Shown in pieces: positions 10,690 to 23,485 of a DNA stretch of 64,000 bases. This DNA comes from Saccharum officinarum. Taxonomy: Eukaryota > Streptophyta > Magnoliopsida > Poales > Poaceae. Location: contig CM036201.1 in the NCBI GenBank assembly GCA_020631735.1, positions 80,204,502 to 80,268,501 on the forward strand, written 5' to 3'. The notes below the pieces were generated by a model, which was not told the DNA's origin, ran no database searches, and was given only the letters and a program-made list of their open reading frames with translations. A program made the translations under genes and the position numbers. Position 1 is the stretch's first letter. Every line of letters starts with the position of its first letter.

Positions 10690-13600
10690 TGTCATAGAAA
10701 CTCCTAATTATGATGGCCACAAGTACCCGTCATTGCCATAATGACCTCTGATGGCCGTACTTATGTTCACCATAACTTAAAAGGCCTGCTTTCCTCCGAA
10801 CAGGATCCAATCACAGGAGTATTGCAATATTACAACAGTTTATTCAAAATATTCAACAGAGTAACGTAGCGGAAGTCTTACAATAATATAGGTTTACAAA
10901 CCAGTTTTCAAACTTCAAACCTTATGTAACATTATTACAACCAGTAGTAGAGAAGTATTGGTATTAACTTTATTACAACACACAACAAGATGCCTTGCCC
11001 AAAGCCACACAGTCTACTCGTCGTCGCTTTCTTCAACCACGACGGTCATGCAACAAGGCTCGAAGCAGACTTGTTCATGAACCGCACCTGCAACAAGGGG
11101 TTAACAAACCCTGAGTACTTGAGGGTACTCAACAAGACTTACCCGACTAAGACAAAGACTCCAAGGGCATGCTAGCTTTAGGGAATCAAGGTACGGGTAT
11201 TCCAGAATCAAATTTTCTTTTGCAGAAAAGCTTACTAAAGTAAGTCCTTACCTTCAATATTTTACTTTTACCATTGATGGTTCATTAACCAATTCTAGGT
11301 GATCCTAATCTAGATCAAAGTAATTATCATCAAAACCATTCTCATTCTTTCTCTCAATTCCAGTTCTTAACTACGATGCAAGTCAGGTGATCAAGTCTCC
11401 ATAACCGAGGAGCAACGACGATTCGAACCGATTATACCCAGCTGGGGATCTCTAACCTCACGACATATGTAGAACCGAATCTTGCATATATCAACCCTCA
11501 TTTAGATCTCTCAAAACCAGAACGTGTCCATCGCCACCCGAGAGTACAGTACCCCTTGAACCCGACCAAATTCTAGCCCCGAGGGTACACGCTACTCTCG
11601 CCATCTCTCCACTCCCAGTGCGAGGTTAGACGTTCTCGTAATGGAATCACCAACATTTTGGGCTTACCCAAGGCATGAGGCTAGTTGCAAAGTCTCGAAC
11701 ACAACAGGCTTACAACGAACGGACCTTAACTGACAAGGCGGAAACACTACATTGAGACTCCTTTCCCAATGCATGTTAGCAGTGGCCAAACCACCCGCCC
11801 GATCTTTCAAGTTCATTCTCATATTTCAATATTCATTCAATATGTCGTCATGGCTATATAAACATTGCATTTAAAAGCTTAACTTCTAAGCATAGCGAAG
11901 CATACTACGCATTTTCCGTAAAACAGGTATCAAGGTTGATATCACAATAATCAAGGATGATAATGCAGCAATTGGGTTATCACTCAACTCCTAATTACTT
12001 AATGCAGTAAACCATATTATAAATAATAAAACATTTGTAAAATTCAAGGTAGGGTTTAAATGCACCGGGGCTTGCCTTGTTCGGACACGACGACTGACTC
12101 AGACCGAGAACTCCAACGTCAGGTCCGAAACCCACCGACGATCGCTCTTCTCCGGAAACTGGCTCGACGGCTTCGACTTCTTCGAAAGCGGAGACTACAC
12201 GAACACATAACATGCTTTAACATGATGCTCGATGATAAACATGATGCTTGATGATAACATGCTACGAGTTACGACTGGAGTACAACTTCCCTTAACGGTA
12301 CAGTCGCAAACAGAACACCTACTAACTAGTAGCGACGATTCCAGCGATACCAGCTTTTAACCAAAACAAGTTACTAACGAGCTCAATCATGAAATTAAGG
12401 TGCCAGAGATCACCAAAGGGTAGTGACCTAAGGACATCACTCAATCAAAAAGGCACACAACTCTTAAAGTTCTCAAATTAACATTTATTTATTATTTAAA
12501 TAATTAGGACATAATTAGAAGTTAATCAAATTTTACCTAATCAAGCTTAAACTTTTTCTATGGATTAAGAATGATTTATAACAGTGTCATAATAAATTTC
12601 ATCATTTTTGGATTAATAAATCAATTATTAAAAATCATGGAAGTTGCATTTAATCTTTATTAGAACTAATTAATTCTACTGCACAAAGTATTCAAATTCA
12701 GCATTTAACATTTTTCCTAGATAGTTTATACATTTAGAAGCCTACACAAAAAATTTCACGAATTTTGGAACTCTACACAATTTTTAATGAAATTAACAAA
12801 TAACTAAACTATTCATTTATTTGAAAAAGAAAAACAAAAACGAAATCGGGCCGATTCTTCCTTTCTCCCGGCTCGGCCCACTGAGCGGCCCGCTTGCGCG
12901 CGCCCGCGCCCGCCCGCGCTCGGCCCAGCCGCGCGGCCCAGCAGGCGGCCTGCCTCGCGCTCGCGTCTGCCTCTCCCTCTCTCTCTGACAGCGCGGTCCC
13001 ACTTGTCATCGCCTTCCTCCCGCTCGCCCGCTCGCTCCCGCGTGCCCGCGCTCTCTCCCGCGGTGGCTGGCCGGTGACCAATGCCTCGGTCGACAAACCG
13101 ACTCCACCATCACCATCTACACTACCCCACGGTTCCATTTTGCTACTAAACACCATGGCTCGAGCTCCGGCGACAGCTCACCGACGACGGTGGCGGCTCG
13201 ACGGCCACGGTGACCGGTGACTCGACGGTACAACGCGGTAGCGATTAAAGCGAGTGGTCAGGGAGTATCAGGGGCGTACCACGATCACGAAGGAGTGATC
13301 GGTTGAAGCTGAGAGGCTCTGGAGGGCGGGGTTCAACCGGGACGGCGGCGACCCGAGGTGGAAGACGACGGCTCCCCGGCGATCCAAACGGAATTGGGCC
13401 AACTCAACTGGTTCACGAGGTGCGCAAGGATGGGATGGAGCTAAGGGTGCGGTTGGCGTGGCCGGAGAAGGCTTGGTGGCGGCAGCGGCGAGCGGCGGAG
13501 CTGCGGTGGCGGCGATGGCGAAAACAGAGAAAACGAAGAAATCGCCACTGTGACCTCGGTGTATTTATAGACGACGGTCGCGACTACAGAGCCGGACTGC

Positions 13601-14766
13601 TCGCGTCATCGCGCTGGCATTCTCGACCGCGCGCGAAGGGTCTGGGCGGCCACGGCGGCTCGCCGGCGCCCATACCGCGCGGTGGCCGGCCGCCATTGGC
13701 GCGGCACCGTAGCTACCCCCCCCAAATTTTGAATTTTCAAACTGTTTTCTAAAATTACTCTCAAATTCATGTAACAACTTGAAAAACTTCCAATCTATGA
13801 AATCTTCAGAATTTCAAGCTCTACAAGTTGTGTATTGAACACTTTTTCAAATTCTCACTGGATTTTGAAATTTGAGTTTAAATTCAAAAGGGGACACATT
13901 TTTCAGATTTGGTAATTTAGAAATTACTTTTGATTTTTATATTGAAACTTCAAAATCTCCAAACATCAAAGTTGTATATCTTGACCAGACCTACAACTTT
14001 GCTGTTCAAAACTTTTTCAAATTCTGCCTCCATTTTGAAATCTTAGTTTGGGGACAAAAATGAGTTAAATCTGAAATTTGTTTATTTTCAAAATTGCTCC
14101 ACATTTTACACTAAAACTTTGAAACCTCAAAACACCAAAGTTGTAGCCCTTGAAAAGTTCTACAAACTTGGTTTTGAACTTTTTCCCAAATTTTGCTTAG
14201 ATTTTGAATTATTTCAAAAGGGGTAAAACAGGGTTTTGAAATTTAGGGTTTTCGGAGGAATTTTAAATTGGAATTTGTTGCTACTTTGATTTGTGATTAC
14301 TTAGCGATCAAAACCTCACCCAAGGGCATCATTTGGACCAACATGACATGGTTGACCAAATGCCACTCTTGGTTGACCAATTAGCTTTTAAAATTCTTTT
14401 ACATTTTTCCCCAATTTTGAATTCGAATTCGAATCGGAAAACTCGTGACAAGTTTTGGGACTCCAATTCAAACTCAAATTTGGAGTTTCATTTTAGAGGT
14501 TGTACTTGAGCTCATACCCTACACTTGACACTAGTGTGCAACACAGTCGCACACCTCAAATTACGCAGGGCATGGACTAAGCATTTGCGGTGGTATTAAA
14601 ATTTAGGGTTTTCGGGTTCGGAGCACACCACTGAGAAACACATTCAACCTAGATAAGTAAACTTGTTTTAGTTGATGCATAACAAGGTTAACCTAATAGG
14701 GATGCTTTGCAATGCATTATGATGACATGACAGATTAATTAACACTATAACACCCGGGGTGTTACA
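10690..14766 (-). mobile_element. 5' LTR of long-LTR Gypsy-like element B (4.1 kb)
   Basis: The plus strand begins TGTCATA and ends GTGTTACA, with a tRNA-Met-type primer site just beyond the left end. It is homologous in patches to the LTR at 123-4044. From the minus-strand start it has an AT-rich U3 with many TTTTGAAATTT-like blocks (13720-14766), a TATA box at 13561-13570, a GC-rich island (about 12840-13710), an acidic reading frame at about 12055-12200, and a conserved 55-nt hairpin module at 11088-11142. The frames in the GC-rich island have no protein homology that I recognise. Confidence 0.75.
13561..13570 (-). promoter_or_regulatory. Probable LTR promoter TATA box
   Basis: The minus strand reads CTATAAATAC. 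It sits between the AT-rich U3 and the GC-rich, CCGCC-repeating segment that would be the start of the transcript, as expected for an LTR promoter. The transcription start is inferred, not seen. Confidence 0.5.
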
Positions 14767-15756
14767 CATAGTGAGTCAAAGTCAAAAATAATTTGACTTG
14801 CGACAACTCTATAAGTTAATTTATTGTTCGATAGAGGAAGTATGCCATACCTATCTAAGAGTTCCAATAATCATAGCATTTCACTGCATTATGTTTAAAT
14901 AACACATCCTTCAAATTCGATCACTTTGAATTTGGAGCATGGTGGTTAGTCAATGGCAAGCTGTGGTTGTGAGATCTGAGGTTTGGTATTAGGATTGGTT
15001 TGAGGCTTCCCTTTTTGTCACTGGATAGAGGGAGAGGTTTGGTACTATTGGGGTTAGCTTGAGGGTTCCCTTCGTCACAGGGACTTCGAGGGAGATTATG
15101 GAAAAAGGATGTAGACTCTACAGGGCTACGAGGTGGTCATAGCCTCATAGGATTGAGTGGTGAGGCCATGGAGAATTGCTGGCAGTGGAACTCAGTGGAT
15201 CGCCGATGGACCGCCGCTAGGATATGGGAGCTCGAGATGAAGTGGTTAGCAGCATGGACAACGATGGTGGACCTGACAATGTGTATGCAATCAAGGTTAT
15301 TTTTCTCGACTTGTTATGTGTGTTTATTTTTCCTAAATTTATTCTACAATTAACTGGTGGATGACAAATAGTACAATGACCTTGTCAATCTCAACATATG
15401 TTACCTCAATCTCTCGAAGCTTCTCACGGTGAAAGAGTGTGTGTTTTCATAAAGGTAAGTGCAAGCATCTATGTACACATTGTGTTTTGAAAAAAAAAGT
15501 ATACAAAGAACCTATTGGATAAAAAAAACCAACAGTTCGGATTGGTTACCTGAGAAAAGACCTGATTTAATCCAACTGACCTATATAGCGCCGCCCATAG
15601 AAAAAAAGTGTACTTTAGAGATGATCAATTATAATTAAACAATTTGCTAGTTGTTGCAGAGAGGGAGGTGCCATTGAACCTAGGCTTACTTGTTTCATTG
15701 GAACAAGTGAAAATTCTGTGTACTATCATTATAAGCTCGGTTGTAGAGTATAGGTA
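14767..15756. other. Intergenic, no supported gene
   Basis: Upstream region of the MYB gene. No coding homology was seen. Confidence 0.4.
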
Positions 15757-15992
15757 CTCCCTCCGTATCGGATTTAGAAGTCGTTTAGGACAACAATACG
15801 GTCTCCAAAACATAACTTTGACCTCTTATTTTTATAAAAAAATATTTATGAAAAAGTGATATATGTATACTTTTATGAAAGTATTTTGCAAGATAAATCT
15901 ATTTATATAATTTTTATATTTGCAAACTCAACAACTTAAAAGTTATTGATGATTTATTGTCAAAACGACTTCTAAATCTGATACGGAGGGAG
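15757..15992. mobile_element. Stowaway MITE (236 bp)
   Basis: Ends CTCCCTCCGTATCGGATTTA and TAAATCTGATACGGAGGGAG are near-perfect inverted repeats, with TA target duplications at 15755-15756 and 15993-15994. It lies about 440 bp upstream of the TATA box of the MYB gene. Confidence 0.9.
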
Positions 15993-16431
15993 TATAGCAG
16001 AAGGGGGTGGGCATATAGAAGCTTCTTGCTTGTGTATTATGGACACAACTACTATACTACTAGTTGTACTCTTTCTGCCTGTACTTGCTCATAACTGTCT
16101 GGATTTTGGAGCAAGTCACCATGAACAAGTAGAGCTAATAGGTAATCATATATTGTATTACATTATATAGCCCTCATTATCAGTTTCTTTCAGCACGACA
16201 AGAACCATGCTATACTCTAGCTGACACCAGCCTCTTGCGTGCGTAGACTGACAAGCAAGTCTCGTCTCTCTCGATCTGTCTCTCTCGTGCACATACACAA
16301 ACGGTCATAGGACACACCTCAGCACGCATGGTGAAGGCAAACCCATGACGAGCTGAGAGACGCAGGCCACACACAGCTAGATAAAGCTAGCTAGGGAACC
16401 AAGGTCGCATTAGGCACCAGCAGCCAGCCAG

Positions 16432-16439
16432 TATATAAG
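16432..16439 (+). promoter_or_regulatory. TATA box of the MYB gene
   Basis: TATATAAG, 128 bp upstream of the MYB start codon. This allows an untranslated leader of about 100 bases. Confidence 0.6.
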
Positions 16440-16566
16440 CAGCAGGCTGCCCCGTAGCCACCACCTGCTCGAGGCCACCATTCGCCACTCGGTTGGTGCT
16501 GGTGTCTAGCCTTGAGCAGGCCTGTCCAGCGTGCAGTTTGTTGCATCGGTTGCCAGCCGGCCGGCC

Positions 16567-17749
16567 ATGGGGAGGTCTCCTTGCTGCGACGAGAACGGCC
16601 TGAAGAAGGGCCCCTGGACTCAGGAGGAAGACGAGAAGCTGCTGCACTACATCCAGAAGAACGGCCATGGCAGCTGGAGGACCCTGCCGAGGCTGGCCGG
16701 TACACGAATTCATTCCCTTCTCCATCATATCGATCGTCTAGCTCATATCAATCAGATGATCGATCATCGAGCTAGCGATGGAGCTGAACAATGATCCTGC
16801 TGCTATACCTGATGGCATGGCATGGCATGGCATGGATGCAGGTCTGAACAGGTGCGGCAAGAGCTGCCGGCTGCGGTGGACCAACTACCTGCGGCCGGAC
16901 ATCAAGCGTGGCAAGTTCTCGCAGGAGGAGGAGCAGACCATCCTCCACCTGCACTCCGTCCTGGGCAACAAGTGGTCCGCCATCGCCACGCACCTCCCCG
17001 GCCGCACCGACAACGAGATCAAGAACTTCTGGAACACGCACCTCAAGAAGCGCCTCATCCAGATGGGCTTCGACCCCATGACGCACCGCCCGCGCACCGA
17101 CTTCTTCGCCGCGCTGCCGCAGCTCATCGCGCTCGCCGCCCTCCGCGAACAGCTCGGCGGCGGTACCGCCGTCGCCGACCAGTCCGGCGCCGGCTCCGGC
17201 GTGGCCATCGTCCAGCAGGCCGCCAAGCTCCAGTACCTGCAGTCCCTCCTCCAGTCCGCGGCCACCACCATCGCCGCCGCCGCCGCCTCCTCCGCTCCGT
17301 CGTCCGACACCGAGGCGGCGGCGGCGGCGGCTCTCGGTCTCGGCGCCATCTGCTCACCGCAACTGACGGCGCTTGACCGTTCTACTACCACTACTGCCCC
17401 GTCCGTGGACAACGCCAGCGGCCAGCTATTACCATGCACGTTCCCGGCCGAGGCGCCCATCAGCAGTGAAGAAGATGAAGCCAATAACCAGCAACAGCAA
17501 ACAGGCCTCAGCAGCTATAGCGGCCTCAGCCGCGCCGATGATGTCGTTGACGTGTTCGCGTGCCACGGTGGCAACTCGTCGCTGCCGCCCCTGACCGACC
17601 TCTCCGACGCGGGCAGCCTGTTGCCGGTGGACGGTTGCATGCGCAGCGCCACGGCGTCGTCCAGCTTCGGTGGCGGCTCCAGCTGCAGCCCGCTCCCTTG
17701 GCCGGAGTTGTTCTTCCCCGACGATCCTTTCATCACTGATTTCCTATGA
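16567..17749 (+). CDS. R2R3-MYB transcription factor, subgroup-24-like (MYB93/92/53 type)
   Basis: Two exons, 16567-16699 and 16842-17749, give 346 residues. The intron has GT at 16700 and AG at 16840-16841 and splits a Gly codon. The 133-base first exon is the length usual for R2R3-MYBs. R2 (about residues 14-61) keeps the three spaced tryptophans. R3 (about 67-112) has Phe for the first Trp, as is normal. The repeats form a DNA-binding domain and the protein should act in the nucleus. After R3 come [13 protein letters not shown] and a [10 protein letters not shown] block, typical of the MYB93/92/53 group, which is linked to root endodermis and suberin; MYB9/107 or MYB102 relatives are alternatives. 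The C-terminus has Ala- and Ser-rich runs and an acidic end ([12 protein letters not shown]) that may activate transcription. I see no bHLH-binding signature in R3. The common second intron is absent. The intron holds four CATGG units (16814-16834). Confidence 0.9.
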
Positions 17750-18097
17750 CATCACTGCGCATCATACTACATATTTGCTTGTGCAAGCACATCTATATAC
17801 GCTGATCGATATACGTATCTCCCTCTGAATTTTGTAAGCTTTGCGTACAAACATACATATATGTATACATATACGTGCATGCCTTTCAGTACATATATGG
17901 AGTACTGTGCTCCATATCATATTCTGATAGCATGACACATTAATTCAAACTTTAGAGTATATAGAATATGTATAAATATAAACACGCACTCTGAATATAT
18001 GCTAGCTAGCTCAGAGACGAGGAGTGTCAAGTGTGCAAGTGAGTCGTTCATGCATGAGAATAATACACATATATACTGCAGTGCTTATATAATGTAA

Positions 18098-18328
18098 GGG
18101 GGTGTTTGGTTCGAGGAGTTACAGTTTAACAAACACTGTAGCACTTTCGTCTTATTTGACAAAAAGTTTTCAATCTTGGACTAATTAGGCTTAATAGATT
18201 CGTCTCGTAAATTACTCCTAATCTGTACCGACATGCATTCAATTAGTCTACATTTAGTACTTCATGCATTTGAGGAAACATTGATGTGATGGGAGTTAAA
18301 CTTTAACAAAATGAAACCAAACAGGCCC
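18098..18328 (+). mobile_element. Tourist-like (PIF/Harbinger) MITE (231 bp)
   Basis: The left end GGGGGTGTTTGGTT and right end AACCAAACAGGCCC are inverted, and TAA lies on both sides (18095-18097 and 18329-18331), the target duplication type of PIF/Harbinger. Partial relatives lie at 7661-7828 and 8530-8768. It is about 350 bp beyond the MYB stop codon. Confidence 0.8.
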
Positions 18329-18331
18329 TAA

Positions 18332-20313
18332 ATTTGTAATACTGATGGTATATGAAACAAAAATACCAAAAGGATCTTTCTCTGCATTTTCCAAGTTTAT
18401 GTAAATGCATTGCATATTATATATATATATATATCCATGCCTTACACCTTTATTTTGCTGAGCTTTAATAATTAGCATGATATTGACCAGAACAGTTGGA
18501 AAGTGTGTAGAGGTCGAGTAGTCTGCTGTCTTGGGCTTTTGTTGGCGACCAAACCTCCCCTAACACTGAGACTCCTCGCTAGCTCTCATGTCCTTCACAA
18601 CATTGCTTTGTCATTGCGTGTCATGTCAAAAAAAAAGGGGGGGGGGGCTTTAAATTGGAAAAGAACCGTGCAAAGTAAATAAAATAAAATCCGTATTGTG
18701 ATCGACCCTTGGCTTCTCCGTTTTTCCTGGCGAGCAGGTACGAGTTGATTCACTCACTGACGCTACAAGATCGATCGAGCCGGCATCTTGTATTATTACT
18801 GATGAAGAAACTTCACAGTTTCACACTGCCGGTAATAGGGCCTCAGCGGCGACGGCGACGATGACTGAGGTGATCGTCGAGCAACGGCCGGGAGTGAACG
18901 AGAAAGCAGCCCGGCCGTGCAACCGAATAAGGTGGAGTTGGTCGCGGTTGCTAGCTAGGGAAGTTTTAGAGCAAAAGCTCATCACGTCGCACGCACTGTG
19001 AAAGAGATGCTCGAGCTGAGACCGATCGCAGTAGTGCAGTGGCGGACCTTGCAGCAAAAAAAAAAGGTGGGGCTCAATTTGCACTACCTGCTGACTTTGT
19101 GTACATGGTCGTTATGTGGGTTTGCATGAGCTGAAGGTATGCTTGGATCATAGGATTTTGTATGGAATCTAGAGTTCCCCGTTCCTCTGCAAACAGTGGT
19201 AGAGGAAAGCGGGTCATGGCCTAGATGGTGATCCGTTGTTTCTATATTGTAGCACACCATTCTAAGGGCATCGCCAGCGGACCGATTATTTCGGCAGCTG
19301 ACACGGCATCTAAAAAATTAAAGATAAAAAACAAAAGCTAGATTAGTGATGAGCACCGTGAATTCTGTTCGAGAGAACAGAGACCGTAAATTCTTTGGGA
19401 AGGTGTGAGACTAGAGACGAGAGAGTCGCTAGCTACTTATTTTTCAGTCTTATCTTTCCTTCATGTCAGATGAGACATGATATTAGCTAGCTACGTTGAT
19501 AGTCCGGGCGCCCTAAAGAGGCCCAATCCATATGGCAAAAATCGGCATATGGAGCGCTCTAGGTGTTGTGTGATAGTCTACTAGCTTCGCTACCGTCTAA
19601 AAATGAACCGCTTAGGCGCATTTAGAACACGGGAACACTCATTTCCATTCTGAAGGAAAGGGTCCAAAGGCATGTGTATTTCAATACATAAAAGAAACGT
19701 TCACTCGAATCCTTTCTGGCTCTTTTGCTCTCTCTCTCTCAAGGCCGCATCACTCTCGCATCTCTCTAGTCTACTCCCCTTCGGTCCCGTTCTACATGGA
19801 ATCTTGAGCGGATAGCTTGAGCAACAAATGAACAATAGTGCATGGTCTCCGCTTTACAAAACCCCCCTTTCCCCCATCTTTTCCTCCCATATCCATCACA
19901 ATAGATGTTTGATGTTCATTAGTTCCACAAAAAGTAAAGAGATCTCCCAAAAAAACATGTGATTTAGTAGACGGTGTACCTAAGCAGTGAGATTAAGAAG
20001 ATCGGTAAAAAATACTTAGGTCAAATATCATGGTGTCCTACTTTGTCAGGTGCTTTGGCCTCTTATGGCGATGGCGTCAATGGTAATAATCAGATGGACC
20101 AAATGATCATCTTTTGTGTGGTTATTTCACCATCTGCAACAAGTGTGTCCTCTTCTTTATTTATTGGCTCTATGGTAAGGTTCGGTGTCTCCAACTTTTT
20201 CTATCGTGGTAGTGAAATATTGCAAACTTATGTTGCTTAGGATGAATTCTTAATCATTTTTGTTTTAATGGTTTATACATCTCGCTACTAGCAAAGAGTG
20301 GCTATTGCAATCT
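18332..20313. other. Intergenic, no supported gene
   Basis: Contains a TA run (18418-18432), an A9/G10 homopolymer pair near 18628-18647 that may carry sequencing error, and scattered short frames without homology. Confidence 0.4.
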
Positions 20314-21516
20314 TTAAAGCATTTGTGTGGTGACAGTGTCTGCTGCTCGGCAGGGTACCTCGTTGCCGCTGCCGACAAGGATGGTGGTGTCGATGCGCTT
20401 CTCCTGGAGACCGATGAGGTGGGCGACGTTGATGTCGATGATGTTGTGTGTGGCGCCCGTGTCAACCAGGATGTGGACGCCAGTCCCGGACACTACTCCC
20501 GTCAAGTACATTGTGGGGCGGCCTTGGACGGGGGAGTGGTTGGTCCTGATCATCATGAGCAGGCTGTTGTCGATGTCGTCGTCATCGTTGTTGTCATAGT
20601 CGTTGACAGCCGTGATGTCAAAGAGATGTTTGCACTTGTGGCCGCGAGTGAAGGGTTCATCACAGTTGAAGCAGAGTCCCGATCGGCGATGTTCCGCCAT
20701 CTCTTCAGTAGTGAGGCGCTTGAACGGGAGTGGTGGAGCAGCCGACGATGAGCTCGAAGTAGGTGTCATAGCCGACGGGGTAGGCACCTTCAGAGGTAGG
20801 GATCGTGGCGCTGTCTTTGTTGCTGGTGATTTGCTGGCGTCGGAGATCAGCACGAGTCATCGTTCGTATGCCCGAGCAAGGGACATGGTCATCTCCATGT
20901 CTTGCGGGTTCTGGAGCTTGACATCCGTCTTCGGTGGTTCAAGGAGGCCGACACTGTAGATGTTCACTTGTTGCTGCTCGTTGAGGGTGCCGGCCCGCGC
21001 TACGTGTGCCAGGAAGCGCTCTGTGTAGCCGTCGACGGTGGTGGTCTTGCACAGGGATGCAAGCTCTCCTAATGGGTTGCGCCATGTCGATGGTCCAAAG
21101 CGCTCGTTGATGCAGCGGGCGAAGTATGCCCAGTCTGTCACCACCTTGTCCTGCGTGAGGCGCATGTACCATTGTTGTGCTGTTCCTGTCAGATGGTAAG
21201 ATGCATACCAGACTTGATCGTTCTCCGGAGTCTTCTGACCCCTGAAGAACTGCTCGCAGCAGTTGATCCATGGTAGTGGATCCTCCTTGGCGTCGTACGT
21301 GGGGAAGGAGAGCTTGTGGATGCAGGGCGTCAGCATCGGGAAGGAGCCTAGTGCTCCTTGGTACAGGTGCGGGGGTGGGTTGTTCATCTCCGGTGCCTCC
21401 TTGAAGACATTGAAGAGCTTGCTCTCCAAGGCATCAACAATCTCGGGATCGACTAGGATGATGCCTTCTCCTTTTGTTCCTTGAGGAAGGCATGACCAGC
21501 TGTTTCCATGGGCAGC

Positions 21517-23485
21517 TGTAAGGTCCAAATAGGCTAGAGGGGGGTGAATAGCCTATTTAAAACTTCTACAATAAATACTTAACCACAAGTTAGTACGAAA
21601 GGTGGCGAAGCAAAAGCACTAGCTCTAACTAATTAAGCAAGCCACCTACACAAGTCTAGACAAGGCTATCCACTAAACACAACAACAACTACAAGCTAGA
21701 AACAAGAAGTAATACGAGAGAAGAGCTTCGAGTGATTATACCACCGTGTGGAGATGAGAAGTACCAATCAATCAATAACACAAGAGAAATCCTCAGGAAG
21801 AGAATGACACAAGAATTTATCCCGAGGTTCACTTGCTTTCCGGCAAGCTACTCCCCGTTGTGGCGATACACTCACTTGTCGGTTCGCGAGCTAATCGACT
21901 ATCAAGAGTCGAGCCCTCGGCGGGCGCCGCACAACCGCACACAAGATGGGATCCTCTAAGCCACGAGCTCCACTAGAGTATCCAATTCACGAACTCCCGC
22001 GGGGAAGGATCAAGAACCCCTTACAACACTTGGTGAGGGATCCAACAATCTCCAATTACGAGCTCAATCACTTCCACTGCTCCAAGCCGTCTACCGTGTC
22101 GGGAAACATGGAAGAGTAATAAGAAATCCGCAGCAACTCGAAGATCAAGTACCTCTAGAATGCAACTCTCAAGCAATACACTTGAATCTCACTCAATCTC
22201 ACTCAAGATGTGCAACTATGCAAAGAGATGAGTGGAGGGGTTGTTCTCTAGCTCAAAGGATGTCTCTATATCTCAAAATGTGCAAAAGTTGTCTCAAACC
22301 CCGGCCAACATCTATTTATAACGAAGGGGTACGCAGCTAGCCGTTACTGGACGACGCAGTTCAAAACAGGATGACCGGACACACCGTCAGGGTGACCGGA
22401 CGCGTCCGGTCACTACAGGACAAGCGTGAACAGTGCGCGTCAGAAGTTACTGTTGCTATGACTGGACGCGCTCTAGCGTATGACCGGACGCGCCCTAGCG
22501 AATGACCGGACGCGCCCCACCTGGCGTCCGGTCAGAGTCCAGTAAGCTCCCATCACGACCAGACGCGTCCGATCGCATGTGACCGGACGCGCCCCGCGTC
22601 CGATCATCACTCCGCTGCGCTCTGCCCCTCTGGACGCCTGACCGGACGCGCCGGTCCCGTGAAGGACCGGACGCGTCGGTCGCTCACTCTACTTTTGCGC
22701 ACAGGTGAACTGACTGGACGCGCTGATCAAGCCAGACCAGCGTCCGGTCATTAACCCTAGGCGCGCTAACCGGATTGAACTGACCGGACGCGCTGGTCAA
22801 GCCGTGACCGCGTCCGGTGCAGCGTCCGGTCACCACAGTGACCTCTGTTCGCCTCCGTTTCTTTTCCGACTTCCGGCGCAGTAGAAAATAGGCATTTCAC
22901 TTCTCCAAAAAGCGCCGAATCCCGCCTCGCAAGCTCGGCGGGAGGGAGAGAAGAACCCAAACCCTTCTCTATAGCTCAAACTCCACCGCCTTCACAAATG
23001 TGCTAACACCACCAAGTGTACACCACCATGTGCATGTGTGTTAGCATTTCACAATCATTTTCCAAGGCGTTATGTTAGCTCTTTACTAGATCCTAATGTA
23101 TATGCTCAAGACATTGATCTAGTGACACTTGATTTCCGAGCTAACCGTGATTGCCCCTCTTGATAGTCGGCTATGTATCCTAAACCTGGTCAATCACTTC
23201 TCTACTCATCTTAGACCGGCAAAAGAAAAACCCCTATGGTTATACCTTTGCCTTGCGCTCTTAGATCCTTATCCTACACTTGATCATCATGTCCTTCATA
23301 TTATGTGCATCTCCACCATGATCATCATTTCATGTCCATGCACAATCTCTTTGTAATCTTGTGGCCACCACTCCTTGCCATATACACCTTCATCATATGT
23401 GTTGCTTATGCCTAACTCAAAACACTTAACACATGGCATTAGCAACTTGGTGTCATTAATTACCAAAACCAAACTTGGGCTTTCA
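21517..23485 (-). mobile_element. Solo LTR of a Sirevirus-type Copia element (1969 bp)
   Basis: On the minus strand it starts TGAAAGCCCAAGTTTGG and ends CCTTACA. The 5-bp sequence GCAGC occurs directly on both sides (21512-21516 and 23486-23490), a perfect target duplication for an LTR element. No primer site, coding region or polypurine tract is attached, so this is a solo LTR left by recombination between two LTRs. Its start resembles the Sirevirus LTR ending at 55567, and both carry the same palindromic array. The insertion lies inside the gag frame of the Reina-like element. Confidence 0.88.
22371..22832. repeat. Palindromic GACCGGACGCG array in the solo LTR
   Basis: More than a dozen copies and half-copies of GACCGGACGCG / CGCGTCCGGTC, irregularly spaced, some joined head to head into the palindrome CCGGACGCGTCCGG (22404 area). 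Spacers differ, so it is not a simple tandem array. Comparable arrays lie at 54728-55128 and 59384-59724. Confidence 0.85.

Noticed and set aside
12809..13777. Long reading frames in a second GC-rich region
   Set aside because: Same situation in the LTR at 10690-14766; composition artefacts.
123..14766. One single retrotransposon bounded by the LTRs at 123-4044 and 10690-14766
   Set aside because: Both LTRs have a primer site on the same side, and no polypurine tract lies next to 4044, so they are two 5' LTRs.
16778..17749. Single-exon MYB starting at 16778
   Set aside because: This start lies in intron 1; it would lose the first half of R2. The ATG at 16567 gives the canonical MGRSPCC start and a normal splice.
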